From: Hoeflea_A sp963921345
GTDB lineage: Bacteria > Pseudomonadota > Alphaproteobacteria > Rhizobiales > Rhizobiaceae
DNA: 64,000 bases
Reading direction: 5' to 3'
Assembly (NCBI GenBank): GCA_963921345.3
Contig: OZ001228.1
Span: forward strand, 62,001 to 126,000
Shown: piece by piece, positions 24,260 to 33,733 of the stretch
Position numbering within the stretch: the stretch's first letter is position 1
Layout: each line of letters opens with the position of its first letter
Translations under genes and position numbers: made by a program
Notes under the pieces: generated by a model
What the model was told of the DNA's origin: nothing
Seen by the model: only the letters and a program-made list of their open reading frames with translations
Database searches by the model: none

Positions 24260-25303
24260 TCAGGCGGGTTTTCGGGCGCTGACCACGCTCCAGTGGCCGA
24301 ATGTGTTGTGCGCCTCGACGTCGGCGAACCCGGCCGTTTCGAGCAAGCCTCTGTATTCGTTCGATGACCGCTGCCGGCCTTCCGTCCAGGCGAGCATGAT
24401 CACCGACATGCTGGCAGCGACGAAAGGGCCCGCTTTGTCGTCGTCGTAGAGCATCTCGTGGATCATGATCCGGCCGCCCGGATCGAGTGCCTCGAAGCTC
24501 TTTTTCATCAGGCCGGCGCATTTGTCGTCGGGCCAGTCGTGGAATATGTCGCCATAGAAATGGATGTCGGCGGCGGGCAGCGGGTCGTTCCAGAAATTGC
24601 CGGGCAAAGTGGTTATGCGGTCCTGCAGCCCGTAGCTGGCGATCACCCCATCGGCGATCTCGCAGACGACTGGCATCTCCAGCACGGTGCAGGAGAGGGT
24701 CGGCCAGCGGTTGGCGGCGCCGATGGCCTGGGCGCCGGATCCGCCGCCGATATCAAGCAGGCTGGCCGCGTCGGACAGGTCGAACGCATCCGGCCAGGCC
24801 AGCGCAGGAGCGATGGAATGGGCGTGCATCATCATGGTGAATTCGCGTGCCCGCTCGACCTCCTCCTCATGCGTCTCGAACAGTTTCTTGCCTTCGTAGA
24901 TTTGCGAACGGCCCTCCAGAATGGCTTTCCGAACCGTGGGATAGGACGTCAGCTCCGGCTGGCCGTAGATGGCGGGACGCAGGTAGTCGCCGATGAAGGT
25001 GGGGCTGTCGGGCGCCAGATAGTCTTCGGCCAGTTCCGTCAGGGCGAAGCGGTCGTCTCGGCGTTCTAGCAGACCGAGCGAGGTGCACAGAACCAGCAGT
25101 GCATCGGCGCTGCGTTCGCCCAGCGATAGTGCGTCGCCGATCTCGGCCATGGTCATCGGTCGCTCGGCGAGTTTTTCGAACAGTCCCAGATCAAAGGCGA
25201 CGGCAAAGGCCTGGCCGCCGAACAGTCCGGCCTGCAGATCGTAGAACAACCGGTCGTCCGAGCGCGGTTTGCGCAGCTCCCGCCGCATCTTGCTCCGGGT
25301 CAT
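24260..25303 (-). CDS. SAM-dependent O-methyltransferase (acetylserotonin-type)
   Basis: About 347 residues. An N-terminal winged-helix dimerisation domain (about 15-105) precedes a class I methyltransferase domain with SAM loop DIGGGSGAQAIG. FYGDIFHDWPDDK has the His in the position of the catalytic base of plant and bacterial O-methyltransferases. Likely substrates are phenols or similar hydroxylated compounds. An in-frame ATG at 25321 would add 6 residues. It lies next to a GlxA-type regulator and the FMO/methyltransferase/hydrolase genes, suggesting a common pathway. Confidence 0.82.
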   Translation of the reverse strand: MTRSKMRRELRKPRSDDRLFYDLQAGLFGGQAFAVAFDLGLFEKLAERPMTMAEIGDALSLGERSADALLVLCTSLGLLERRDDRFALTELAEDYLAPDSPTFIGDYLRPAIYGQPELTSYPTVRKAILEGRSQIYEGKKLFETHEEEVERAREFTMMMHAHSIAPALAWPDAFDLSDAASLLDIGGGSGAQAIGAANRWPTLSCTVLEMPVVCEIADGVIASYGLQDRITTLPGNFWNDPLPAADIHFYGDIFHDWPDDKCAGLMKKSFEALDPGGRIMIHEMLYDDDKAGPFVAASMSVIMLAWTEGRQRSSNEYRGLLETAGFADVEAHNTFGHWSVVSARKPA

Positions 25304-25381
25304 CGATCGGGCCTCCGTCACTGCGACCTTGCGGATTCGACCCTGCCATGCGGCGAGGTTCCCTTCAACGGGCGGCAGCGA

Positions 25382-26407
25382 TCAAATATGCGCAACGGCA
25401 CGAAAGCGCTGCCGATAGCGCGCCGGCGTCACGCCCGTACGCTTCTTGAACAGGCGGCGAAAATAGGTCGGATCCTCATAGCCGATCAACCGGGCGACGC
25501 TGTCGGTCGCCATGTCGGAGGTTTCCAGGACCTGCTTGGCCTCCTCTATGCGCAGCGTCTGCACATAGTCCATCGGCGAATAGCCGGTCGCCTGGCGAAA
25601 GCGGCGTTTGAAGGTGCGCTCGGCGAGGCCGGACTGCGCGGCCATCTGCGATACCGGGTTGTGTTCGCAATAGTGCATCGCCACCCAGGTCTGGCAGTCG
25701 GCGATCACTGCATCGTCGTGCTGGCGGCGCCGGCCCATGGCCGCATAAGGCAGTTGGCCCTCACTGCGATCGCCGAAGAGATAGATCTTCGCCGCCTTGA
25801 CGGCTTCGGCTCGACCGCAGAACCGGGCGATCAGATAGAGCGCCAGGTCCTCCCACGAAGATGTGCCGCCGCTGGTAATGATGCGATGCTCCTCGCCGAC
25901 CGGAACAACAATGCGTTCCGGCTTCAGCTCGATGTTCGGGTAGTAGGCTTGCAGCAGGTCGCAGGCCCCCCAGTGGGTCGTGGCCTCGCGGTTGTCGAGC
26001 AGGCCGGAATCGGCGAGCAGGATCGCGCCGGTGCAGACCGAGCAGACCGTGGCACCGCCGTCGTGCTGTTCGACCAGCCATTGTGTGGCTGCAGGCCAGC
26101 GGCCACGTGGATCGAATTCGGAAGTGAATTCCAGATCCGTTACCAGCACCACGTCGGCCGTGCCCGAATTGGCAAATGAACATGCCGGAGTGATCGGAAT
26201 CCCCAGGGCACCGGTAAACGGCTTGCCGTCTTCGGAGACGATGGCAACGTCGAGCCTTGGCCTGATCTCGCCGTCTCCGGTGAGCGCCGGCCAGATGACG
26301 CCGACCGACGAGAACACCTCGTACATGCCGTAAAGCGCAGTCGGCGTCGTTTCCGGCAGCGCCATGATCAGTACCCGGACAGGGGTCTGACGGTTTTCTT
26401 CAATCAT
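25382..26407 (-). CDS. GlxA-type AraC-family regulator with DJ-1-like domain
   Basis: 341 residues. The N-terminal DJ-1/PfpI amidase-like domain (about 10-190) includes CSVCTGAILLADSGLL with the cysteine at the nucleophile position. The C-terminal AraC domain (about 235-335) ends with the signature DPTYFRRLFKKRTGVTPARY. GlxA-type regulators often sense nitrogenous or aromatic compounds. Divergent from the flavin monooxygenase gene with 139 bases between, it is the likely regulator of that cluster. Confidence 0.87.
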   Translation of the reverse strand: MIEENRQTPVRVLIMALPETTPTALYGMYEVFSSVGVIWPALTGDGEIRPRLDVAIVSEDGKPFTGALGIPITPACSFANSGTADVVLVTDLEFTSEFDPRGRWPAATQWLVEQHDGGATVCSVCTGAILLADSGLLDNREATTHWGACDLLQAYYPNIELKPERIVVPVGEEHRIITSGGTSSWEDLALYLIARFCGRAEAVKAAKIYLFGDRSEGQLPYAAMGRRRQHDDAVIADCQTWVAMHYCEHNPVSQMAAQSGLAERTFKRRFRQATGYSPMDYVQTLRIEEAKQVLETSDMATDSVARLIGYEDPTYFRRLFKKRTGVTPARYRQRFRAVAHI

Positions 26408-26546
26408 GATCAAAGCTTGGCACAAATGCCCCGATTGTGTCCATTTTCGCTCTGGTGGCTCATGAAGTGGCCGCCTACCTTCCCGGCATCGACAGGCCGG
26501 TGCGGCGACGCCGCGGGCCCGAAGCGTTTTCCGAAAGGTAAGAGCG

Positions 26547-27770
26547 ATGACCATGCACAATCATCCCGCGTCGCCTTCCAGGGCAGCCGGCGCGCGCCCC
26601 GATGCCGACGTTGTCATCATCGGAGCCGGGAGCGGCGGTCTGAGCACCGCCTACGCGCTGAAGCGGCGCAGCGTAAGCGTGCGCATTCTCGACCGCGCTG
26701 CGGAGGTGGCAACCTCCTGGCGCCGGCGGCATCCGCAGCTTTGCCTAAACACCCACCGGTCGCTGTCGCATCTGGCGGGCCTGCCGTTTCCGAAATCCAC
26801 TGGCGCGTTCCCGGCGCGCGACGCTGTCATCCGCTATCTCGAAGACTATGCCCGTTTCGCCGGTGTGCCGATCGAACATGGCGTCGAAGTCGAGCGGATC
26901 GATCAGGCAGCGCAGGGCTGGCGGTTGCAGACCTCGGCCGGCGCCATATCCGCGACGCATGTCGTCGTTGCAACCGGACGCGAGTGCGTTCCGTTTATTC
27001 CCGATTGGCCGGGTCTGGATAGCTTCACCGGCGACGTGCGCCATTCGGCGGATTTCGGCGATGTGAGCCAGTATCGCGACAAGCGCGTACTGGTCGTCGG
27101 CGCCGGCAATTCCGGTACCGACGTTCTCAATCACCTGGTGCGTGCGGGAACCCGATCGCTGCGCGTTGCCGTGCGGCACGGCCCGGCGATTGCGCCGTGT
27201 CGGATGCTCGGCTTCCCGATGCAGCGGACGGCGCCGCTGCTCGAAATGATGCCGGCGCCGCTCGCCGATCGAGCGCTCAAGGATATGGAGCGCCTGGCGT
27301 TCGGCAATCTCGCACGGCTCGGGCTTTCGCAGCACCCGCAGGGCGGAGCGACGCGGTTGCGCAAGGGCGGCATCACGCCGGCTGTCGACGACGGCTTCAT
27401 TGCGGCTCTCAAGGCGGGTCGCGTCCATGTTCACCCGGCCGTCGAACGGTTCGACCGCGCGGACGTGATCACCGCTGACGGGCGCCGTGTCGAAGCCGAT
27501 TTCGTGATTGCCGCGACCGGCTACCGGACCGGCCTGGAGCCGATACTCGGCCATCTGAACGTGCTCGACGGCAAGGGCGAGCCGCTGGCCAACGGCGCCA
27601 CGGCGATCGACCATTGCAAGGGCTTGTGGTTCATAGGCATGCGGGCGTCGCTCAGTGGGTTCTTCCGAGCTGCCCGCAAGGACGGGCAGGCCATTGCCCG
27701 GAAGATTCATGCCGATCTCGCCGGTCGAGAGTTCGCCGGCCGGTCGCGCGGCTTCGCGCAAACCGACTGA
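26547..27770 (+). CDS. FAD-dependent monooxygenase, flavin-containing (FMO/BVMO-like)
   Basis: 407 residues with two dinucleotide folds: FAD at VVIIGAGSGGLSTAYAL (about 22-38) and NADPH at VLVVGAGNSGTDVLNHLV. A third motif, FVIAATGYRTGLEP, is typical of flavin-containing monooxygenases. It probably oxygenates a small organic compound in the cytosol. It leads a plus-strand run with a methyltransferase and an alpha/beta hydrolase, and is divergent from the GlxA-type regulator. Confidence 0.86.
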   Translation: MTMHNHPASPSRAAGARPDADVVIIGAGSGGLSTAYALKRRSVSVRILDRAAEVATSWRRRHPQLCLNTHRSLSHLAGLPFPKSTGAFPARDAVIRYLEDYARFAGVPIEHGVEVERIDQAAQGWRLQTSAGAISATHVVVATGRECVPFIPDWPGLDSFTGDVRHSADFGDVSQYRDKRVLVVGAGNSGTDVLNHLVRAGTRSLRVAVRHGPAIAPCRMLGFPMQRTAPLLEMMPAPLADRALKDMERLAFGNLARLGLSQHPQGGATRLRKGGITPAVDDGFIAALKAGRVHVHPAVERFDRADVITADGRRVEADFVIAATGYRTGLEPILGHLNVLDGKGEPLANGATAIDHCKGLWFIGMRASLSGFFRAARKDGQAIARKIHADLAGREFAGRSRGFAQTD

Positions 27771-27848
27771 GACAACGACGACATCGAACTTGGCGCGCCG
27801 GCTCCGCCGGCGAGGGGCCCGGCGTGCCTTCATCGAAGGAGAAAGACA

Positions 27849-28934
27849 ATGACCGTTTCGACCATCACCGAAGCTCCCCTGGACCTTCCGGCGGCGCAGG
27901 CCTTTGCCGAGCAAGTAGGCGGAGTCATCAATTCCGGCGCCATCGCCGTCATGCTGTCGGTCGGCCACCGAGCCGGGCTGTTCGACACGCTGGCGGTCCT
28001 GCCGCCGGCGACGTCCGTCTGCATTGCCGAACGGGCGGGATTGGCCGAACGCTACGTGCGCGAATGGCTCGCGGTCATGGTGACCGGCGGCATCGTGCAT
28101 TTCGAACCGCAAGAGCGGACGTACAGGCTGCCCGCGGAGCATGCGGCGAGCCTCACTCGCGGCGCCGCCCTGGGCAACCTGGCGGTCTATGCCCAGTTCG
28201 TGCCCATGACCGGCGCCGTACAGGAGCAGATCCTCACCTGCTTCGAAACCGGCGACGGGCTCGGCTATGGCGACTATCCCTGCTTCCACTCGATCATGGC
28301 CGAGGATAGCGAGCAGACGGTGGTGGCAGCGATGTTTTCGCACATCCTACCGCTGGTTCCGGGGCTCGAGGCGCGGCTGGAAGCGGGCATCGATGTGCTC
28401 GACGCCGGATGCGGCGCTGGCCGTGTGCTCCTCGCGCTGGCGCAGCGCTATCCGAAAAGCCGTTTCACTGGCATCGATCTGTGCGGGGACGCTATCGAGC
28501 AGGGACGTCGTGCGGCTTCGGAGCAGAGTCTGGACAACCTCGTGTTCGAGGCTCGCGATCTTACCGGTTTCAGACGGCCGCAATCCTTCGACTTCATTAC
28601 CTCGTTCGATGCGCTGCACGACCAGAAGGACCCGCAGGGCCTGATATCGGGCCTGCACGGCGCGCTGCGGCCGCAAGGCGTCTATCTGGTGCAGGACATC
28701 GGCGGGTCGGCGCAGCTGGAGAACAATCTGGATTTTCCGTTCGCCGCTTTCCTCTACACCGCCTCCTGCACCCATTGCACGCCGGTCTCGCTGGGGCAGG
28801 GCGGCCCCGGCCTTGGCACCATGTGGGGCTGGGAGACCGCGCGGGCCATGCTGCGGACGGCCGGTTTCGAGAACCTCGAGAGACACGTGCTCGAACACGA
28901 TCCGATGAATGTCTGGTTCGTCGCTCGGCGGTGA
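27849..28934 (+). CDS. class I SAM-dependent methyltransferase with N-terminal winged helix
   Basis: 361 residues. The first 120 form a winged-helix domain (LAERYVREWLAVMVTGGIVH), as in Rv2258c-like methyltransferases. The SAM-binding loop VLDAGCGAGRVLLAL begins the catalytic domain around residue 180, and FDFITSFDALHDQKDPQGLI is typical of motif IV. AAGGAGAAAGAC precedes the ATG. The substrate is unknown; a hydroxylated product of the monooxygenase encoded 78 bases upstream is a reasonable guess. Confidence 0.82.
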   Translation: MTVSTITEAPLDLPAAQAFAEQVGGVINSGAIAVMLSVGHRAGLFDTLAVLPPATSVCIAERAGLAERYVREWLAVMVTGGIVHFEPQERTYRLPAEHAASLTRGAALGNLAVYAQFVPMTGAVQEQILTCFETGDGLGYGDYPCFHSIMAEDSEQTVVAAMFSHILPLVPGLEARLEAGIDVLDAGCGAGRVLLALAQRYPKSRFTGIDLCGDAIEQGRRAASEQSLDNLVFEARDLTGFRRPQSFDFITSFDALHDQKDPQGLISGLHGALRPQGVYLVQDIGGSAQLENNLDFPFAAFLYTASCTHCTPVSLGQGGPGLGTMWGWETARAMLRTAGFENLERHVLEHDPMNVWFVARR

Positions 28935-28967
28935 ATGCCGCGGCGCCGGTAGAAAGGAAACGATGCC

Positions 28968-29855
28968 ATGAAAACGCTTGAACTCGCGCGCATGCGCGCC
29001 CGCTACCTCGACATGGGCAGCGGCCCGGCCGTCCTGCTGGTGCATTGTTCCAGTGCCAGTCATCGGCAATGGTCGTTTCTGGCGGATGAACTGGCGGCCC
29101 GGTACCGGGTGGTCGCGCCCGATCTGCTGGGCTACGGGGATTCCTCTCCGTGGCCGGAAACCGACGGCGCCGTCGTCGACAACGATCTCGACCTGCTGCT
29201 GAAGCTCATCGATACCATCGGCGAGCCGGTCCACATCGTCGCTCACTCCTACGGAGCCGCTGCCAGCCTCGAGGCGGCGCGCATCGAAGCGACGATCGGC
29301 GGCGGTGCGATCGCCAGCCTGTGCCTGGTGGAGCCGGTCGCGTTCCACCTGCTCAAGGCCGATCGGGACCATACCAATTGGCGAACGATCAGCGGGGTCG
29401 CTCGCCGTTGCATCGACGGCGTCAAAGCCGGCCACCGGCGACGGGCGGCCAATGCCTATATGGGTTTCTGGATGGGACCGTTGAAATGGCGGCTGGCACC
29501 GCGGCGCTTGCGCCGTGAGGTCATGCGCACGGTCCACAAGGTTGCGGCGGAGTTCCGCGGCATGTTCGAGATCGGCCTGTCGCCGGCCGACTATGCCGGC
29601 GTTTCCTGTCCGGTCACGCTGGTGCAGGGGGCGCGCAGTCCGAGGCCAGCACTCCGGGTTGTGGCTCTGCTGGCGGAAACCCTCGGCACGGTCAGTACCG
29701 TGACGATCGAAAAGGCGGGCCACATGAGTCCGTTCACTCACCGTCGGGAGATTGCCTTGATCGCCCGCGAACATCTGGAGCGGGTCGCCGGTCGGAATCC
29801 GGATGGTGGCGCGTCGCGCCCGTCGCCCGGGCTGGCTGCGCCGGCCTCGGGCTGA
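28968..29855 (+). CDS. alpha/beta hydrolase
   Basis: 295 residues. The fold is clear: VLLVHCSSASHRQWSFLADE, the nucleophile elbow HSYGA with S94, and the catalytic His in KAGHMSP (H252). The usual oxyanion HGxG is HCSS here. It begins 33 bases after the methyltransferase gene and ends the accessory run. It could hydrolyse an ester or lactone produced by the monooxygenase, which is inference from context. Confidence 0.82.
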   Translation: MKTLELARMRARYLDMGSGPAVLLVHCSSASHRQWSFLADELAARYRVVAPDLLGYGDSSPWPETDGAVVDNDLDLLLKLIDTIGEPVHIVAHSYGAAASLEAARIEATIGGGAIASLCLVEPVAFHLLKADRDHTNWRTISGVARRCIDGVKAGHRRRAANAYMGFWMGPLKWRLAPRRLRREVMRTVHKVAAEFRGMFEIGLSPADYAGVSCPVTLVQGARSPRPALRVVALLAETLGTVSTVTIEKAGHMSPFTHRREIALIAREHLERVAGRNPDGGASRPSPGLAAPASG

Positions 29856-29857
29856 CG

Positions 29858-31048
29858 TTAGCGCCGGCCGATCAGGCAGTAGACGTCCATCGGGCCGCGG
29901 CCGCGGATGTCGACGGATCCGCGTTTGTCGAAGGCAAAACGGCCCTTGAGTGCCTTGTAAACGGTTTCACTGACCTGGATGACCCCGTCGCGGGCGGTGG
30001 TCTCCAGGCGGCTGGCGACGTTGACGGTATCGCCCCACAGGTCGTAGGCGAACTTGCTGCGGCCGATGACGCCGGCGACCACCGGTCCGGCGTGGATGCC
30101 GATGCGCAATGCGAGCGAACCGTTGGCGGTGTCCTCGAACGATTCAATGAAGGCCATCATGTCGAGCGCCATGTCGGCGATGCGGGCGCAATGGTCGTTA
30201 TCCGCTCCCGACAGGCCGCCGACGACCATGTAGGCGTCGCCGATGGTCTTGATCTTCTCCAGTCGATGGGTCTCGGCCAGCGTGTCGAAATGCGAGAAGA
30301 CGGCGTTGAGTGTCGAGACGATTTCCTCAGGCTGCCGGTCGCCGGCATAGCGGGTGAAATCGACAATATCGGCGAAAAGGATGCTGACATTGTCGTGGCG
30401 CTCGGCGATGGTTCCCGGATGCGCCTTGAGCCTGCGAGCGGTCTTCTCCGGCAGAATGTTGAGCAGCAGCCGGTTGGCGTTTTCCCGCTCGCGCAGGGCG
30501 GCACGCACGAAGGAGCTGGCAAAGGCGAAGACGATGACCGATGCAAAGGTGAGGTTCATCCAGAAGAACAGCACCTTTACGCTGTCCGGCACCGTTTCGC
30601 CTGTTGCGGAACCGGAATCGACGGCGACCGTGATCGCGACGGTCACCAGGTAGAGCAGCAGCCACAGGGCCGACTGCCGCACCGAAAAATACATCAGTGC
30701 GACGAGCGGTCCGCACAGTCCCCAGACCAGCAGGAAGCCGGAATCGTCGATGCCGCCGATCGACCACTGGATAACGCCCGGCACGATGATAATGCCGGCG
30801 ACCAGGGCGTAGGCCGCGATCAGGTGGTTCCGGCGGTTGTGCGAAATCACCAGCGCCGTACCCACGGCGACCGCGAACAACAGTGGAAGCAAGGCAATCG
30901 GTCCGGATCCGAAGACCACGAAATACATGGCCGACCAGACGCACCCGGCCACGCAGCACGACAGGGCGACGAGGAAGATCGCGAATTTTTCGGCGCGCAG
31001 TTCGGCCGAATCGTCCGGGTCGTAGGCAAAAAGCTCGTTCAGCTTCAT
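29858..31048 (-). CDS. membrane-bound class III adenylate/guanylate cyclase
   Basis: 396 residues. Six or so membrane helices (about 20-200) precede a class III cyclase domain (about 220-395): SILFADIVDFTRYAGDRQP has the metal-binding Asp, and KIKTIGDAYMVVGG and VNVASRLETTARDGVIQVS follow the family pattern. It probably converts ATP to cAMP in response to a membrane or extracellular cue. The ATG at 31048 is chosen because the helical domain follows directly; longer frames contain only low-complexity sequence. Confidence 0.9.
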   Translation of the reverse strand: MKLNELFAYDPDDSAELRAEKFAIFLVALSCCVAGCVWSAMYFVVFGSGPIALLPLLFAVAVGTALVISHNRRNHLIAAYALVAGIIIVPGVIQWSIGGIDDSGFLLVWGLCGPLVALMYFSVRQSALWLLLYLVTVAITVAVDSGSATGETVPDSVKVLFFWMNLTFASVIVFAFASSFVRAALRERENANRLLLNILPEKTARRLKAHPGTIAERHDNVSILFADIVDFTRYAGDRQPEEIVSTLNAVFSHFDTLAETHRLEKIKTIGDAYMVVGGLSGADNDHCARIADMALDMMAFIESFEDTANGSLALRIGIHAGPVVAGVIGRSKFAYDLWGDTVNVASRLETTARDGVIQVSETVYKALKGRFAFDKRGSVDIRGRGPMDVYCLIGRR

Positions 31049-31092
31049 GGGCGCGCGCCGCTGCGGGCGGTACCTCGATCGCGGGCGGGGCG

Positions 31093-31548
31093 TCAGCCGG
31101 CGGCGGCGGCCTTGTCGGTCAGCCCCAGCCGGTCGGCGATGTTGAAGCGCGCTGCCGACAGATCGGCGATTGTGTGATGCTGCAGCGTTTCCAGAAAGGC
31201 ATTCAGCGCCTCGCGCCAGGCCGAGTTCAGCGCGCAGCTGTCGACCAGCGGGCATTCGGCCGCGTCGTTTTCGAAGCACTCGGCCATGGCGAAACTGTCC
31301 TCGGTCACGCGGATCACGTCGAAAAGCGTGATGTCCTGTGCCGGCCGTCCCAGTCGGATGCCGCCATTGCGGCCGCGCACCGTCTCAACCAGGCCGGCCT
31401 TGACGAGGGGTTTCAGGATCTTGAACAGAAACAGCTCCGACACCCCGTAGGCGCGGGCGATATCCGGCACGCGGCTGAGTGTGCTCGGGTCGGCCGCGCA
31501 GTACATCAGCATCCGCACGGCATAGTTGGTTTGTTTGGTAACGCGCAT
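31093..31548 (-). CDS. rirA: RirA, Rrf2-family iron regulator
   Basis: 151 residues, closely matching rhizobial RirA (MRVTKQTNYAVRMLMYCAAD ... SELFLFKILKPLVKAGLVE). It has a winged helix and three cluster ligands, C91, C99 and C105 (CFENDAAECPLVDSC). RirA carries an Fe-S cluster and represses iron-uptake genes when iron is plentiful in Rhizobium and relatives. It is divergent from an iron-binding protein gene, with an Irr-type box between them. This gene is a strong taxonomic marker for Hyphomicrobiales. Confidence 0.92.
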   Translation of the reverse strand: MRVTKQTNYAVRMLMYCAADPSTLSRVPDIARAYGVSELFLFKILKPLVKAGLVETVRGRNGGIRLGRPAQDITLFDVIRVTEDSFAMAECFENDAAECPLVDSCALNSAWREALNAFLETLQHHTIADLSAARFNIADRLGLTDKAAAAG

Positions 31549-31595
31549 GAATTCGCCTCGTGGCCGGCCCGCATCCCTTTGGTTTCGGGCACAAA

Positions 31596-31612
31596 TTTAG
31601 AATCGTTCTATA
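31596..31612. promoter_or_regulatory. Irr-type iron control element (ICE)
   Basis: TTTAGAA-tcg-TTCTATA matches the alphaproteobacterial ICE consensus TTTAGAA-N3-TTCTAAA except for one base. It lies in the 170-base region between the divergent rirA and fbpA-like genes, 48 bases upstream of rirA. Irr binds ICE sites under iron limitation. This gives cross-talk between Irr and RirA at this locus. Confidence 0.75.
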
Positions 31613-31718
31613 AAATTCGATTTTTTTTGTCAAGTTTTGTTCGAACCTCTTGCATAGCCGATAATATTTGGAGTATTGCAATCATGTTTTTAAAATTCAC
31701 ACATCCAAAGGGTTGGAA

Positions 31719-32744
31719 ATGTACGCCAAGTCATTCATCGCCGCCGGGGCAGTGGCGATGCTGTCCGCATCGATCGGAACCGCCGCCAAGGCCGAGGAAG
31801 TCAACATCTACTCCTATCGCCAGCCGGATCTGATCGCGCCGCTTCTCGATGCCTTCACCAAGGAGACGGGAATCGATACCAATGTGCTGTTCCTCAACAA
31901 GGGACTGGTCGAACGCGTCGCGGCAGAAGGCGCCAATTCGCCAGCCGACCTGATCCTGACCGTCGATATCAGCCGGCTGAGCGATGCCAAGGACAAGGGT
32001 GTCACCCAGCCCGTCGACAGCAATGGCATCAACGGCACGATCCCGGCCAATTTCCGCGATCCGGAAGGCCACTGGTTCGGTTTGACCACCCGCGGCCGGG
32101 TGGTCTACGCCTCCAAGGACCGGGTTGCGCAGGACGCGATCACCTATGAGGAGCTCGCCGATCCGAAGTGGAAGGGCAAGATCTGCATCCGCAGCGGCCA
32201 GCACATCTACAATATCGGCATGATCGCCTCGGTCATCGCCAATCTCGGCGAGGACAAGGCGGAAGCCTGGCTTGCCGGCGTCAAGGACAATCTGGCGCGC
32301 AAGCCGAACGGCAACGACCGCGCCCAGGCCAAGGGCGTTTTCGCCGGCGAGTGCGATATCGGTATCGGCAACACCTATTATGTCGGGCTGATGAAGACCA
32401 ACGAAAAGGAGCCGGAGCAGAAGGAATGGGCGGACGCCATCAAGGTGCTGTTCCCCAATTCCGAGGACCGCGGCACCCACGTCAACATTTCCGGCATGGC
32501 ACTGGCCAAAAACGCGCCCAACAAGGACGCTGCCGTCAAGCTGATGGAGTTCCTGGCCAGTCCGAAGGGGCAGGAGCTTTATGCCGAGCGGGTGTTCGAA
32601 TATCCGGTCGACCCGAACGCCAAGGTTTCCGACATCGTCAAGTCGTTCGGCGAGATCAAGCCCGACAGCCTGCCGCTGGCCGAGATCGCCAAGAACCGCA
32701 AGGCGGCTTCGGTACTGGTCGACAAGGTCGGCTTCAACAACTGA
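31719..32744 (+). CDS. periplasmic Fe(III)-binding protein of an ABC transporter
   Basis: 341 residues with a signal peptide (MYAKSFIAAGAVAMLSASIG, cleavage near AKAEE). The FbpA/FutA-type fold is clear: EVNIYSYRQPDLIAPLLDAF at the N-terminus and the adjacent tyrosines in GIGNTYYVGL, iron ligands in the family. Permease and ATPase genes do not follow; a terminator and an opposed trhO gene come next, so this is an orphan binding protein in this window. Its position opposite rirA and beside the ICE site supports iron regulation. Confidence 0.88.
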   Translation: MYAKSFIAAGAVAMLSASIGTAAKAEEVNIYSYRQPDLIAPLLDAFTKETGIDTNVLFLNKGLVERVAAEGANSPADLILTVDISRLSDAKDKGVTQPVDSNGINGTIPANFRDPEGHWFGLTTRGRVVYASKDRVAQDAITYEELADPKWKGKICIRSGQHIYNIGMIASVIANLGEDKAEAWLAGVKDNLARKPNGNDRAQAKGVFAGECDIGIGNTYYVGLMKTNEKEPEQKEWADAIKVLFPNSEDRGTHVNISGMALAKNAPNKDAAVKLMEFLASPKGQELYAERVFEYPVDPNAKVSDIVKSFGEIKPDSLPLAEIAKNRKAASVLVDKVGFNN

Positions 32745-32770
32745 TCCACCAGGCGGACCGACTCATGAGA

Positions 32771-32796
32771 AAGGCGGCCACCGAGCCGCCTTTTTT
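32771..32796 (+). terminator. Rho-independent terminator after fbpA-like gene
   Basis: AAGGCGGC-caccga-GCCGCC followed by six Ts, starting 26 bases after the stop of the iron-binding protein gene. It is a clear intrinsic terminator on the plus strand and separates this gene from the convergent trhO gene. Confidence 0.9.
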
Positions 32797-32800
32797 GATT

Positions 32801-33733
32801 CTATGAGCCGATATGACGCTGGCCGCGTTTCCGCGCCAGCGCCACTTGTTTCTGCCGCTCGCGGTAGCGCGCCCGGTCTTCCTCGCAGCGATCGCCGTGG
32901 CAATAGGGGCAGGACACGCCGTCCTCGTATAGCGGGCTGGTGATCTCGTCCGCGGTAAGAGGATAGCGGCAGGCGCGGCACAATTGGTGCTCGCCTTGCT
33001 CCAGACCATGGGTCACCGAGACCCGCTCGTCGAAGACGAAGCAGGCGCCGTCCCACAGGCTCTCTTCCTCCGGCACGTCCTCCAGATACTTCAGTATGCC
33101 GCCGCGCAGGTGATAGACGTCCTCGAAGCCTTCCGCCTTCATGAAGGCCGTGGCCTTTTCGCAGCGGATGCCGCCGGTGCAGTACATGGCGATCTTTGGC
33201 TTGCCCGGCAGTTCCGAATGGTTGCGTACCCAGTCCGGGAAGTCACGGAAGGAACCGGTCTTCGGGTCTACGGCGCCCTTGAACTGACCGATCGCTGTTT
33301 CGTAGTCGTTGCGGGTGTCGATCACGATGGTATCGGGGTCGGAAATCAGCGCGTTCCAATCCTGCGGGTCGACATAGGTGCCGACGCTCTGCAGCGGATC
33401 GATGCCTTCGACACCCATGGTGACGATTTCCTTCTTCAGCCGCACCTTCATGCGGTGAAAAGGCATCTCCTGCGCCCGGCTTTCCTTGTGCTCCAGCCCG
33501 GAAAAGGCGGGAATGGCGCGCAGACCGGCGAGCACGGCCGCGATGCCTGCATCCGGACCGGCGATCGTGCCGTTGATGCCCTCATGCGCAAGCAGCAGCG
33601 TGCCGCGTACGCCATGGACGTCGCACAGCTTCTGAATTGGGTCCCGCAGCGTCTCGAACTCGGCCAGCGGCGTGAAATGATAGAGCGCTGCCACCAGGAA
33701 ATCCGCGTTGTTGGCGGTTTGGCTGTTGGTCAT
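32801..33733 (-). CDS. trhO: TrhO, oxygen-dependent tRNA uridine-34 hydroxylase
   Basis: 310 residues with a YceA-type N-terminal domain (about 10-110), a rhodanese domain (about 125-230) with CTGGIRCEK (C185 and C191), and a cysteine-rich C-terminal zinc-like region (CRAC ... CPYCHGDRCEE). The family hydroxylates U34 of tRNA to 5-hydroxyuridine using O2. The gene stands alone. Confidence 0.92.
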   Translation of the reverse strand: MTNSQTANNADFLVAALYHFTPLAEFETLRDPIQKLCDVHGVRGTLLLAHEGINGTIAGPDAGIAAVLAGLRAIPAFSGLEHKESRAQEMPFHRMKVRLKKEIVTMGVEGIDPLQSVGTYVDPQDWNALISDPDTIVIDTRNDYETAIGQFKGAVDPKTGSFRDFPDWVRNHSELPGKPKIAMYCTGGIRCEKATAFMKAEGFEDVYHLRGGILKYLEDVPEEESLWDGACFVFDERVSVTHGLEQGEHQLCRACRYPLTADEITSPLYEDGVSCPYCHGDRCEEDRARYRERQKQVALARKRGQRHIGS

